Below are positions 1 through 6,936 of a stretch of 18,040 bases of DNA, piece after piece. This DNA is from Acidobacteriota bacterium. Lineage in GTDB: Bacteria; Acidobacteriota; Terriglobia; Acidiferrales; UBA7541. Position 1 is the stretch's first letter. Every line of letters begins with the position of its first letter. The translations under genes and the position numbers were made by a program. The notes beneath the pieces were generated by a model. The model saw only the letters and a program-made list of their open reading frames with translations. It ran no database searches and was not told where the DNA came from. The stretch covers positions 1 through 18,040 of the forward strand of contig JAGWRH010000035.1 in the NCBI GenBank assembly GCA_028876695.1, given 5' to 3'.

Positions 1-4
1 AACC

Positions 5-1405
5 ATGAAGAACGATCCGCAACTGCGTCTTTTGATCGTCGACGATGAGCAGAGCATCCGGCGGTTGTGCGTGACCGTCGGCCACGGGCTGGATTTTATG
101 TGCAGCGAAGCCGAGACGGCCGAAGCGGCGCTGGCCACGGTGGAAACCGCTCCACCCGATCTCGTAGTCACCGATTTGAAGCTTCCGGCGCAGTCCGGAA
201 CGGACCTACTGCGCAAGATGAAGGAACTATTGCCCCGGACGGAAATCGTAATCATGACCGGCCACGGATCGATCGAATCGGCCGTGGAAACCATGCGCGA
301 GGGCGCGTACGACTATATCGAGAAGCCGTTCCGAGTGGAGCGGCTGCGGCAGTTGCTGCAACGGATGGCGGAAAAGGTGCGGCTGGTGCATGAGAATCAA
401 TTTCTGCGCGAGCGGGTGAATGCGGACGCGGAACTCGACGGGATCATCGGCACGTCGGCAAAGATTCAGGAAGTTCTGCGAATGGTTTCGCGGCTCAAGG
501 ACACAGGCACGCCGGTGCTGATCACCGGCGAAAGCGGCACCGGAAAAGAGCTGGTGGCGCGAGCCATCCATTTTCGGGGGCCGCTGGCGAGAATGCCGTT
601 CGTGGCGGTGGATTGCGGCGCGTTGGTTCCCACGCTGATGGAAAGCGAGCTTTTTGGGCACGAAAAGGGCGCCTTCACCGGCGCTTTGCGCGCGAAGCCG
701 GGGCTTTTCCAGGCGGCCAACGGCGGCACGATCTTTCTCGACGAGATCGGCGAGCTTCCGTTTGAGATGCAAGCGAAACTGCTGCGCGTGCTGCAGGAAA
801 AAGAGATCCGGCCGGTCGGCAGCAACGAAAGGGTCGCGGTCGAAACGCGGGTGATCGCGGCGACCAACCGCGATCTGGAAGCCGCGTATCGCGCGGGATC
901 GTTTCGCAAGGACCTATTTTTCCGGCTGAACGTAGTCACGGTCCACTTGCCGAGCTTGCGCGAACGCCGCTCCGACATTCCGCAACTGGCGCACTGCTTT
1001 CTGGACCGCTACGCGCCGGGCGAGAACGTGCAGATCGATCCGGCGGTAATGAAGAGCTTCCTGCAATACGATTGGCCGGGAAACGTGCGCGAGCTGGAGA
1101 ACTGCATCGCGCGCGCCGTGGCGCTGGGCGATCACCGCACGATTCAGAGTTCCGATCTTCCCGCGGCCATACTGAGCGCGCAGAATTCCGGCGGGTCGAA
1201 AGAAACGGCGGCGGAGCTTTCCGTCACCGCCTTGGCCGATCTGGAACGGATGACGATTCTCCGTGTCTTCGAGCAGGCGGGAGGCGACAAAGCCATCGCC
1301 GGAAAAATGCTGGGCATCAGCCGTGCGACGCTATACAGGCGCCTCAAGCGATACAACATCCCGCTTCGTTCAACCCACGTGAACCTGGTGGAAAGCTCCA
1401 ACTGA
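5..1405 (+). CDS. NtrC-family sigma54-dependent response regulator
   Basis: This 466-residue protein is a phosphorylation-controlled activator of sigma54 RNA polymerase. Residues 1-125 are a receiver with an intact active site: acidic pair D13/D14, phospho-acceptor D57 in VVTDLKLP, T85 and K107. Residues about 145-385 are the AAA+ domain, with Walker A GESGTGKE (175-182), the sigma54-contacting GAFTGA loop (222-227) and Walker B GGTIFLDEIGE (240-250). The C-terminal 410-455 segment is a Fis-type helix-turn-helix (KMLGISRATLYRRLKRYNI). The length is normal for the family. The start is four bases from the window edge, so its ribosome binding site is not visible. No partner histidine kinase is seen; it may lie upstream. 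Because sigma54-like promoters occur downstream at about 1568 and 4408, it is the natural candidate regulator of the chemosensory cluster (inference). Family assignment is very secure; targets are not. Confidence 0.97.
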   Translation: MKNDPQLRLLIVDDEQSIRRLCVTVGHGLDFMCSEAETAEAALATVETAPPDLVVTDLKLPAQSGTDLLRKMKELLPRTEIVIMTGHGSIESAVETMREGAYDYIEKPFRVERLRQLLQRMAEKVRLVHENQFLRERVNADAELDGIIGTSAKIQEVLRMVSRLKDTGTPVLITGESGTGKELVARAIHFRGPLARMPFVAVDCGALVPTLMESELFGHEKGAFTGALRAKPGLFQAANGGTIFLDEIGELPFEMQAKLLRVLQEKEIRPVGSNERVAVETRVIAATNRDLEAAYRAGSFRKDLFFRLNVVTVHLPSLRERRSDIPQLAHCFLDRYAPGENVQIDPAVMKSFLQYDWPGNVRELENCIARAVALGDHRTIQSSDLPAAILSAQNSGGSKETAAELSVTALADLERMTILRVFEQAGGDKAIAGKMLGISRATLYRRLKRYNIPLRSTHVNLVESSN

Positions 1406-1567
1406 TTTATTACGCACCTGCACTAGCCGGACGTTTCCCCGGAAGGCGAGCCGGTACGGTGCTGAGATTTTGTATCAGGCTGAGAATGGCACGCTGAGAA
1501 GTTTCCTGCCGCGCGTTCCTATGGTGTTCGAAACAATGCGTTTACGTCCGGGGCTGAGCGGTTGCCT

Positions 1568-1584
1568 TTGGCTTTCCTCGTGCA
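1568..1584 (+). promoter_or_regulatory. Possible sigma54 (-24/-12) promoter ahead of the PilZ-like gene
   Basis: TTGGC at 1568-1572 and TGCA at 1581-1584 put GG and GC exactly ten bases apart, the spacing required for sigma54 promoters. Transcription would start near 1595, about 85 bases before the PilZ-like start. The middle of the -24 element (normally CACG) does not match, so this is the weaker of two candidates. It lies in the gap directly downstream of the sigma54-activator gene. The rest of the gap 1406-1679 holds a short inverted repeat (CCTCG 1602-1606 with CGAGG 1617-1621) and nothing else I can name; an in-frame extension of the PilZ-like ORF upstream of 1680 does not look like protein. 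Confidence 0.3.
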
Positions 1585-1679
1585 AGCTTCCAATCGCTGG
1601 GCCTCGTTTCGTGAGCCGAGGTGTATCGCCGGGACGCGAGCGACCTATGCGAGGGGCGAAAGGTAGAAGGACCGTGCCC

Positions 1680-2027
1680 ATGAGTCAACCGGAAGCAGCC
1701 GCGGCGCGAGCTGAGCAGACGTGCGTTGAAAAGCTGTCGCGGCTCTTCCCGAGGGTTTCGCCGCTGCGAATTCCGGTGCAGGTGGAACCGATGACGGGCG
1801 GAAGGCGGCGGATGCGGGAGCATACGGTGATTGAATTTGGCACCGCGCGAGAGGTGCTGTTCGCTTCGACTCTGCCGCTGGAATTCGAGGACCGCGTCAG
1901 GCTGGTGAATACCGACGGCTCGTTCGATGCCAGGGCCACGGTGGTGGCGGTTCGTTATCACAGCGGGAGCAAGGCTGTAGCGGCGCGATTTCTGGACCGA
2001 GTGGAGAACTGGATCATTCAACCATGA
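1680..2027 (+). CDS. Degenerate PilZ-like domain protein
   Basis: A 115-residue protein whose C-terminal two thirds follow the PilZ beta-barrel pattern: a strand HTVIEFG, a hydrophobic strand EVLFAST, a charged turn then RVRLVNTDG, a strand ATVVAVRY and a closing AARFLDRVENWI. PilZ domains usually bind cyclic di-GMP through an RxxxR motif and a D/NxSxxG motif. Here the second motif is replaced by IEFGTAREV (51-59), so ligand binding is doubtful. I chose the ATG at 1680 because AGAAGGA at 1665-1671 lies eight bases upstream; the reading frame opens earlier, but those residues look like noise. It overlaps the next gene by four bases (ATGA), so the two are probably translated together. The PilZ call is a fold-pattern judgement, moderately sure. 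Confidence 0.6.
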   Translation: MSQPEAAAARAEQTCVEKLSRLFPRVSPLRIPVQVEPMTGGRRRMREHTVIEFGTAREVLFASTLPLEFEDRVRLVNTDGSFDARATVVAVRYHSGSKAVAARFLDRVENWIIQP

Positions 2028-3622
2028 GCGCAAGAGTGAACACGTCCGCGAAATCAACGGCAAGCCGTGAAAAAGCGGCGCCGAAGGGAGCCGGCCCGGA
2101 TCAGCTTGCGTCGCAGTGGGAAGAGGCGCGGCTGACCTACCGGATCTACTCCGCGCTGGCCACACAATTCGATCTCGCACCGCTGCCGTACCGCGATGGC
2201 GAGTTGCCTCCGGCGCGTCCGACGCGCGCCATTTTCGACAGGCATTTGCAGTGGATGGAAGCCGTGGATGCGAAGGCGCTCGCTTACCAACTGCGCCAGA
2301 TTCCGCCAGCTATCCTGAACGCCAGCGAAGAAGGGCTGCGCGCGCTGGTGCACCGGCATTTGCGCAAAGCAAACAAGACGAACGCCGATCGCGACAAGAT
2401 CGACCTTCTTCTGGTGCAGTACTTCGCCATGCGCGCCACCGAGGAATTACTGCACAAAGAAATCACGCTCGCCGACGTAGCTCATGCGCTGCAGCCGGTG
2501 CTGAGCGACGCGGATGCTACGCCGCTTGAATGGTGCGAACCTCTCGAACAAATTCTCGACCAGGCGCGAAACTGCCATAGCCTGCGCGACCTGATGGAAG
2601 GCGGCCTGCTTGAGCAAGGACGCCTGCTGAAGGATTCGGCGGGCGCAATGTTCTACGATCCAGCGGCGCTGGTGGCGTTTTGCCGCTTCAATTTTCTGGT
2701 GCGGCGCGCGTTCATCCGCATGCTGCACGCCGATTTGAAAGCGGTGCGCGAGGCCATCGAGGCGCTCGAGGCCAAAGGCATCAAGACCGTGGATTCGCGC
2801 CGCGGCGGGTTTTCGGCCGCGGAAACGACACTTCAATTGCGTCATTTTTGCGAAAACTGGAAGCAGCCCTTCCAGAAGGACTACACGCAAAGTTCGGTCA
2901 CCCGCGCCTTTGAGCAGCTTTTGGCCGTTCGCGCCGATTTGGAAGACGCTTTGAATGCGAAGCCTCAGCAGGCGCCCGCCGCCGGTACGCCCGCCCCAGA
3001 ACGCCAACAGAGTGAACCGGCCGCCGCGCCGCCGAAATCCAGTACGCCTGCGCAACCGGAAACGAAAGCCGCGATTCCCGGTGCAAGCACTTTGCCGCAG
3101 ACCAAGGAAATTCCTGAGACGGCGAAGGAAACAGAGGCGCAGCCAGCGGCGGCCAAATCGACGAAGCAGGCGCCGGCGAGCGACGCGCCGAAGACCCCGA
3201 TCGTCACGAGTGAAGTGGCCGATGCGGAAAAATGCATGGAGGCGATCTGGGAACAGTTGATTGCCGTGCCGCCTTCGCGCGGGCGCTCCATGTCCACCGT
3301 GATTTTGCACGATACCAAGGTGCTGCTCTCCTCTTGGGAGGTGTCGGCGTTCATTTCCGAAGGCGGACAAGAAGCGGAGGATTTGCGCCGCGCGGTGACC
3401 GCGCGCGCGATGCTGGCCCTGGCCACGGATCAGAAAAAACGTTCCGGCGACGACGCGCCGTTGGACGCGGCGCTGGCGCTGGCCCGCGACGAGGTTTCCT
3501 ACTTCCAGGGCCGCGTGGAAGACGCGAAAAAATCGAAGAACACGGAAGCCGCGGTGAATCTCGGCATCAGCGCGAAGCGATTGCTTTCGTTTATCGAAGA
3601 GGCCGAAAAACTGCAGTCGTAA
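2024..3622 (+). CDS. Uncharacterised two-domain helical protein
   Basis: I do not recognise this 532-residue protein. It has a largely alpha-helical, charged N-terminal domain (about 26-310), then a low-complexity Ala/Pro/Gln/Glu/Lys-rich linker (about 312-395), then a second compact helical domain (about 397-532) with a possible short beta segment around STVILHDTKVLLSSW (424-438). There is no signal peptide or membrane segment, so it is likely cytoplasmic. No catalytic motif, nucleotide-binding motif or receiver signature is visible. The domain-linker-domain build suits a scaffold or adaptor bridging two partners. Its start overlaps the stop of the PilZ-like gene (ATGA at 2024), and a 20-base gap separates it from the pseudo-receiver gene, placing it in the same transcription unit beside chemosensory genes. 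The reading frame is certain; the function is unknown. Confidence 0.9.
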   Translation: MSARVNTSAKSTASREKAAPKGAGPDQLASQWEEARLTYRIYSALATQFDLAPLPYRDGELPPARPTRAIFDRHLQWMEAVDAKALAYQLRQIPPAILNASEEGLRALVHRHLRKANKTNADRDKIDLLLVQYFAMRATEELLHKEITLADVAHALQPVLSDADATPLEWCEPLEQILDQARNCHSLRDLMEGGLLEQGRLLKDSAGAMFYDPAALVAFCRFNFLVRRAFIRMLHADLKAVREAIEALEAKGIKTVDSRRGGFSAAETTLQLRHFCENWKQPFQKDYTQSSVTRAFEQLLAVRADLEDALNAKPQQAPAAGTPAPERQQSEPAAAPPKSSTPAQPETKAAIPGASTLPQTKEIPETAKETEAQPAAAKSTKQAPASDAPKTPIVTSEVADAEKCMEAIWEQLIAVPPSRGRSMSTVILHDTKVLLSSWEVSAFISEGGQEAEDLRRAVTARAMLALATDQKKRSGDDAPLDAALALARDEVSYFQGRVEDAKKSKNTEAAVNLGISAKRLLSFIEEAEKLQS

Positions 3623-3642
3623 TCAGGAAGACAGGGGCCGCC

Positions 3643-4329
3643 TTGAACCACTCGAGCGTCGTAATCATTTCCGATGATCCGGAGTTTGCGCGCGCGCTGG
3701 CGGGGCGATGGCAGGCGGAGCGCCAGGTTCCGGAGCTCACGGTGACAACCAGCGATGTGTGGAATTCGGTGGCTGGCCCGGAATGCGATTTGGTGATAGT
3801 CGGCCCAATGCGCGACGGCGACCGTTCGTCCGTGTTTCGCGCGGCTAGCTTCGCCGCGGGGACGCCGATGATCATGCTGGCGAACGAAGGCGAGGATTCG
3901 GGCGCGCTCGGCGGGAAGTTATCGAATCTCATTTTCGTGCTGCGCCACGATGGCTGGGCCGCCACGCTGATCCTGTTGGCGGCGGAGGTGCTGCGCCGAG
4001 CGGACGCGAATGGCCGGGCACAGCGCGCCGAGCGCCTTGCGCTCGATTCTCAGCGCCACGCGACGCTTGGGCGCTACATGCTGGAGATGCGCCCAGGCGT
4101 GAATAACGCGCTCACGTCGATGCTGGGAAATGCCGATCTGCTGCTCCTTGCACCCGGCGAGCTTTCCGCGGACGGTCACGAACAACTGCGCGCGATTCAC
4201 ACAATGGCGCTGCGGCTCAACGAAATCATGCAGCGATTCTCATCGCTGGCGACCGAAATGTGGGCGGGTGAGACGGAATCTCAACATGAGATGGAAGCTG
4301 CCTCGCGGCAGCTCTTGACGCGTCCTTAA
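3643..4329 (+). CDS. Pseudo-receiver fused to a histidine-less DHp-like domain
   Basis: A 228-residue protein that looks like a two-component protein stripped of its chemistry. Residues 4-115 follow the receiver pattern (SSVVIISDD, then DLVIVGPMRDG), but the phospho-acceptor aspartate position is glycine (G54). Residues about 125-195 closely resemble a kinase dimerisation domain: RHATLG, then EMRPGVNNALTSMLGNADLLLL in place of the usual GIAHEINNPLT pattern, so the phosphorylated histidine is proline (P151). There is no ATPase domain afterwards; the protein ends at 228. I chose the TTG at 3643 because AGGAAG (3625-3630) and AGGGG precede it and no ATG or GTG exists before the receiver-like domain begins. 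It sits between the unknown helical protein and CheY. A dimeric scaffold or decoy role is inferred. The start codon is the least certain part. Confidence 0.8.
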   Translation: MNHSSVVIISDDPEFARALAGRWQAERQVPELTVTTSDVWNSVAGPECDLVIVGPMRDGDRSSVFRAASFAAGTPMIMLANEGEDSGALGGKLSNLIFVLRHDGWAATLILLAAEVLRRADANGRAQRAERLALDSQRHATLGRYMLEMRPGVNNALTSMLGNADLLLLAPGELSADGHEQLRAIHTMALRLNEIMQRFSSLATEMWAGETESQHEMEAASRQLLTRP

Positions 4330-4375
4330 GCAATCGCGGCTGAATCGTAACCCATTGCGATGCCGAGAGATGTCG

Positions 4376-4403
4376 AATTCGCAGCACCGGCGAATTGCGG
4401 TGC
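4376..4403 (+). repeat. Interlocking inverted repeats in the leader of the cheY gene
   Basis: Two perfect inverted repeats interlock. AATTCGC (4376-4382) pairs with GCGAATT (4390-4396) around a 7-base loop. GCACCG (4384-4389), which is that loop, pairs with CGGTGC (4398-4403). Only one hairpin can form at a time, since crossing both would leave a single base to span seven pairs. The same bases also read as an imperfect direct repeat (CGAATTcGC and CGAATTGC). They lie just upstream of a sigma54-like promoter, so they could be protein-binding DNA sites rather than RNA structure. The function is not shown by sequence. Confidence 0.4.
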
Positions 4404-4407
4404 GATG

Positions 4408-4424
4408 CTGGTTAGAGATTTGCA
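4408..4424 (+). promoter_or_regulatory. Candidate sigma54 (-24/-12) promoter of the che operon
   Basis: CTGG at 4408-4411 and TTGCA at 4420-4424 are the conserved cores of a sigma54 promoter, and the GG and GC are separated by exactly ten bases. The predicted transcription start is near 4435, leaving a leader of about 29 bases with GGAGGT at 4450-4455 before the cheY start. The -24 box reads CTGGTTA rather than CTGGCAC, so it is a good but imperfect match. A 6-base inverted repeat (GATTTG 4417-4422 with CAAATC 4428-4433) overlaps the -12 element and could place a repressor or a leader hairpin there. The gap 4330-4463 contains no gene. Confidence 0.45.
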
Positions 4425-4463
4425 TTTCAAATCGGTTCGGTCCAGGTGTGGAGGTGTGCGGTG

Positions 4464-4823
4464 GTGAAGAAGGTCCTGGTGGTTGATGACTCTCAGGCAG
4501 AAATCCGCTTGCTGCAATCCGTATTGCAGCAGGGCGGGTTTCAGTCTGTGGGTATATCCGACCCGACCAAGGTCGAGGAAGCAATCGATGAAGAGCGGCC
4601 AAACGTGATTCTACTCGACGTAGTAATGCCGCAGCGCAACGGCTTTCAGGTTTGCCGGGAATTGAAGAGCCATGAACCGTATTCGTTGATCCCGGTGATT
4701 CTGGTGACTTCGAAATCCGCGCCGAGCGACCGCTACTGGGGCGAACAGCAGGGCGCCAACGGATACGTTTCCAAGCCGTTTACTCCGGAAGAATTGCTTA
4801 ACGCAGTGAGGCGATGGGCGTGA
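4464..4823 (+). CDS. cheY: CheY/PilH-like single-domain response regulator
   Basis: A 119-residue stand-alone receiver with every active-site residue: D8/D9, phospho-acceptor D52 in VILLDVVMP, T82 and K104. The segment DRYWGEQQGANGYVSKPF (89-106) has the W-G-x-x-Q-G-A spacing typical of PilH/PilG and FrzZ-type regulators rather than enteric CheY. Such proteins take phosphate from a CheA and act on pilus motors or as phosphate sinks. There is no output domain. Three GTG starts are possible (4446, 4461, 4464). I chose 4464 because GGAGGT ends eight bases before it and it yields the typical MKKVLVVDDS beginning; 4461 is nearly as good. The stop overlaps the ATG of the CheW gene (TGATG). It is first in the run that matches pilH-pilI-pilJ-pilK-chpA. 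Confidence 0.93.
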   Translation: MKKVLVVDDSQAEIRLLQSVLQQGGFQSVGISDPTKVEEAIDEERPNVILLDVVMPQRNGFQVCRELKSHEPYSLIPVILVTSKSAPSDRYWGEQQGANGYVSKPFTPEELLNAVRRWA

Positions 4824-5350
4824 TGCCAGACGAACTCACATCTCCAGCGGCCTTTGACGATTTGAACGGCGGGGACTTTCTGGAATCCGAATCCTCGGCC
4901 GATGATCGGCGTCCGGAGCGGCAATTTTGCGTTTTTCGGGCTGGACGTGAACGATTTTGCCTGTCGGTGCTGGAAGTGGAAGAAGTAGTGGATTGGCCGA
5001 TGGTGACGCGAATTCCGCTGGCCCCTTCGTTCCTAACGGGCGTGTTCAACCTGCGAGGGACGATCGTCCCGCTCGTGGATATCGCGTTCACGGAAGGGCG
5101 AAAGGCCGGACTTTCGCCGAAGCACGTGGTGGTGGCGGTGCTGGCGAGTGAAGCGCATGGGGAAAACCTCCGGCTCGGCATCGCCGCGGACGAAGTGATC
5201 GGCACATATTCCGCGAGCGAAGAATCGCTGCTCGATCAAGCTCCGGCGGAGGTGCCGCATTGCCGCGGGATGCTGCGCCATGAGGACCGGTTGGCGCTGG
5301 TAATCGATCTCCGGCGACTGCTCGACGTGTTCGCGGTATCGGTGATTTGA
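4823..5350 (+). CDS. cheW: CheW-like coupling protein (PilI position)
   Basis: A 175-residue CheW-domain protein that would link the MCP to the CheA kinase. The domain spans roughly 33-172: QFCVFRAGRERFCLSVLEVEEVV starts the first barrel, the core LTGVFNLRGTIVPLVDI is the family hallmark, and LALVIDLRRLLD closes it. The first 30 residues are an acidic, disordered-looking extension that ordinary CheW lacks. An ATG also exists at 4814, but I chose 4823, which forms a TGATG junction with cheY and lies at a better distance from GAGG (4808-4811). It sits directly before the MCP, as pilI does before pilJ. A 103-base gap follows (5351-5453) holding one inverted repeat (GGCCGA 5409-5414 with TCGGCC 5427-5432), which could fold into a hairpin before the MCP gene. 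The family call is secure. Confidence 0.93.
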   Translation: MPDELTSPAAFDDLNGGDFLESESSADDRRPERQFCVFRAGRERFCLSVLEVEEVVDWPMVTRIPLAPSFLTGVFNLRGTIVPLVDIAFTEGRKAGLSPKHVVVAVLASEAHGENLRLGIAADEVIGTYSASEESLLDQAPAEVPHCRGMLRHEDRLALVIDLRRLLDVFAVSVI

Positions 5351-5453
5351 GTTTCGGCACGGAATTACACGTCATTTGGGAATCCGGGACCTGGGTGGTT
5401 CGCGGTAAGGCCGAGCGCAGGTAATTTCGGCCGCGAGATCTTTGGAGGAAGTC

Positions 5454-6890
5454 ATGAAAGCTCGTTTGAGTTCGACGATCTGGCTGCTGGCCTTTTGGAT
5501 TGGCCTGGCGCTCCTCGGAGTGCTTGGGCTGGCGTACCATGCCGGCAAAAACTCTGGCGGGCTGGGGCTAACGGACGCCGGCTCGCTGCCGGCGGGCGCG
5601 AGCGAACCGCTGCTGGCCGCCGGCGTCCTAGCGATCGCCGGTTTGCTCTCGCTGGTGTTCGTGGTGAGCCGGCGCATGCTCGCTCCGCTGGGCGAGCTTG
5701 CGCGATTTTCCGAGCGCCTAGCCGCCGGAGATGCGCGCGCGCGCGCCGAAATCTCCAGTGAGGATGAGTTCGGATTCATCGCCGACAATTGCAATCGCAG
5801 CGTGGCGAAGGTGGCGCACGCCATCAACAATCAGCAGGCGCAGGATTCCTTGCAGCGCAGCATCACCGATCTGCTCAACACGATCAATCAGGTGGCGCGC
5901 GGCGACTTGACCATTCGCGGAAAAGTGACGAACGATGCGCTCGGCAACGTGGCCGATTCGGTGAACTTCATGCTCGACAACTTCACGAAAGTACTCGAGC
6001 GCGTCCGCAAGGCGGCGATCGACGTCAGCACCAGCGCCAACCAGATTCTGAATTCCGCGGACGAAATGGCCGCCGGCGCCACGCAGCAGGACCAGGAAAT
6101 CACCAACACGTCATCGGCGGTGGAAGAGCTCACCGTGTCGATGAAACAGGTGTCCAACAACGCCGAAGCGAGCGCCGAAGCCGCGCGGCGCGCCCTGGAC
6201 GCCGCCGAACAGGGCAACCGCGCCGTGAACGACACGCTCGAGGGCATGCAGCGCATCCGCGCTTCGGTGCAAGCCACGGCGAAGAAAATCAAATCGCTCG
6301 GCGACCGTTCGCTGGAAATTTCGGAAATCATCAACGTGATTAACGACATCACCGAGCAAACGAACCTGCTCGCGCTGAACGCCGCGATCGAAGCGGCTCG
6401 CGCGGGCGAGGCCGGCCGCGGGTTTGCGGTGGTCGCCGATGAAGTTCGCAAGCTGGCCGAGCACTCCCGCAGCGCGACCAAGGATATCGCCGCGCTGATC
6501 AAAGCCATTCAGGCGGAAACGAACGAGGCCGTGGTGGTGATGGAAGAGGGCACGAGGGAGGTGGAAGTCGGGGCGGGTCTGGCCGATCAAGCCGGAAAAG
6601 CGCTGGAGGCGATTTCCAGCGTCGTTCGCCAATCGGCGGAACTGGTGCAGGAAATCTCGCTCGCTTCCAAACAGCAGGTGCGCGGCACCGAAGGCGTGGC
6701 CAACGCGATGCAAATCATCTCCGGCATCACGCGCCAGACGACGCAGGGCGCGCGACAAACGGCGATGACGGTGAACAACATGGTGAAGCTCTCGGAACAG
6801 CTCAACGAAGCGCTGGCGCAATTCCGCTCGGCTCGCGGAGCGGACGCGGCGCACGAACCCGCGCCCGTGCCGGTGGGAGCTCAGCGGTAA
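5454..6890 (+). CDS. Methyl-accepting chemotaxis protein with no periplasmic sensor domain (PilJ position)
   Basis: A 478-residue chemoreceptor. Two membrane segments (about 8-28 and 53-72) enclose only some 24 residues outside the cytoplasm, far less than the roughly 300-residue PilJ-type sensor region. A HAMP domain follows (about 71-122), then a second HAMP-like unit (about 140-185, INQVARGDLTIRGKVTNDALGN), then a long signalling coiled coil. The hairpin tip ITEQTNLLALNAAIEAARAGEAGRGFAVVADEVRKLAE (centred near 320) is intact, so it should bind CheW and CheA. Glu/Gln pairs on the helices provide methylation sites. No NWETF-like CheR tether ends the protein. GGAGGA at 5444-5449 selects the ATG at 5454 over an in-frame TTG at 5442. 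It lies where pilJ would be. What it senses is unclear: possibly a membrane or protein partner. Confidence 0.95.
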   Translation: MKARLSSTIWLLAFWIGLALLGVLGLAYHAGKNSGGLGLTDAGSLPAGASEPLLAAGVLAIAGLLSLVFVVSRRMLAPLGELARFSERLAAGDARARAEISSEDEFGFIADNCNRSVAKVAHAINNQQAQDSLQRSITDLLNTINQVARGDLTIRGKVTNDALGNVADSVNFMLDNFTKVLERVRKAAIDVSTSANQILNSADEMAAGATQQDQEITNTSSAVEELTVSMKQVSNNAEASAEAARRALDAAEQGNRAVNDTLEGMQRIRASVQATAKKIKSLGDRSLEISEIINVINDITEQTNLLALNAAIEAARAGEAGRGFAVVADEVRKLAEHSRSATKDIAALIKAIQAETNEAVVVMEEGTREVEVGAGLADQAGKALEAISSVVRQSAELVQEISLASKQQVRGTEGVANAMQIISGITRQTTQGARQTAMTVNNMVKLSEQLNEALAQFRSARGADAAHEPAPVPVGAQR

Positions 6891-6936
6891 TTGTTTTTCG
6901 CTGAAGCGGAAACTGCCCCGGAGCTGAACGCCGACC

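Noticed and set aside
1486..1502. TGGCACG in the gap after the activator gene as a sigma54 -24 element
   Set aside because: No GC dinucleotide occurs at the required ten-base distance (the sequence there is GAAGT), so only half of a promoter is present.
1470..1679. Upstream in-frame extension of the PilZ-like gene (70 further residues)
   Set aside because: The residues look like untranslated sequence, and a good ribosome binding site marks the ATG at 1680.
2447..3370. Long open frame (307 codons) on the minus strand inside the 532-residue protein gene
   Set aside because: Its translation is Arg/Gly/Leu-rich with no family pattern. It is the antisense image of a GC-rich gene with better codon use on the plus strand.
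4376..4403. The interlocking repeats read as an H-type RNA pseudoknot
   Set aside because: Only one base (4397) would have to span seven base pairs of the first stem, which is sterically implausible; alternative hairpins or DNA sites fit better.
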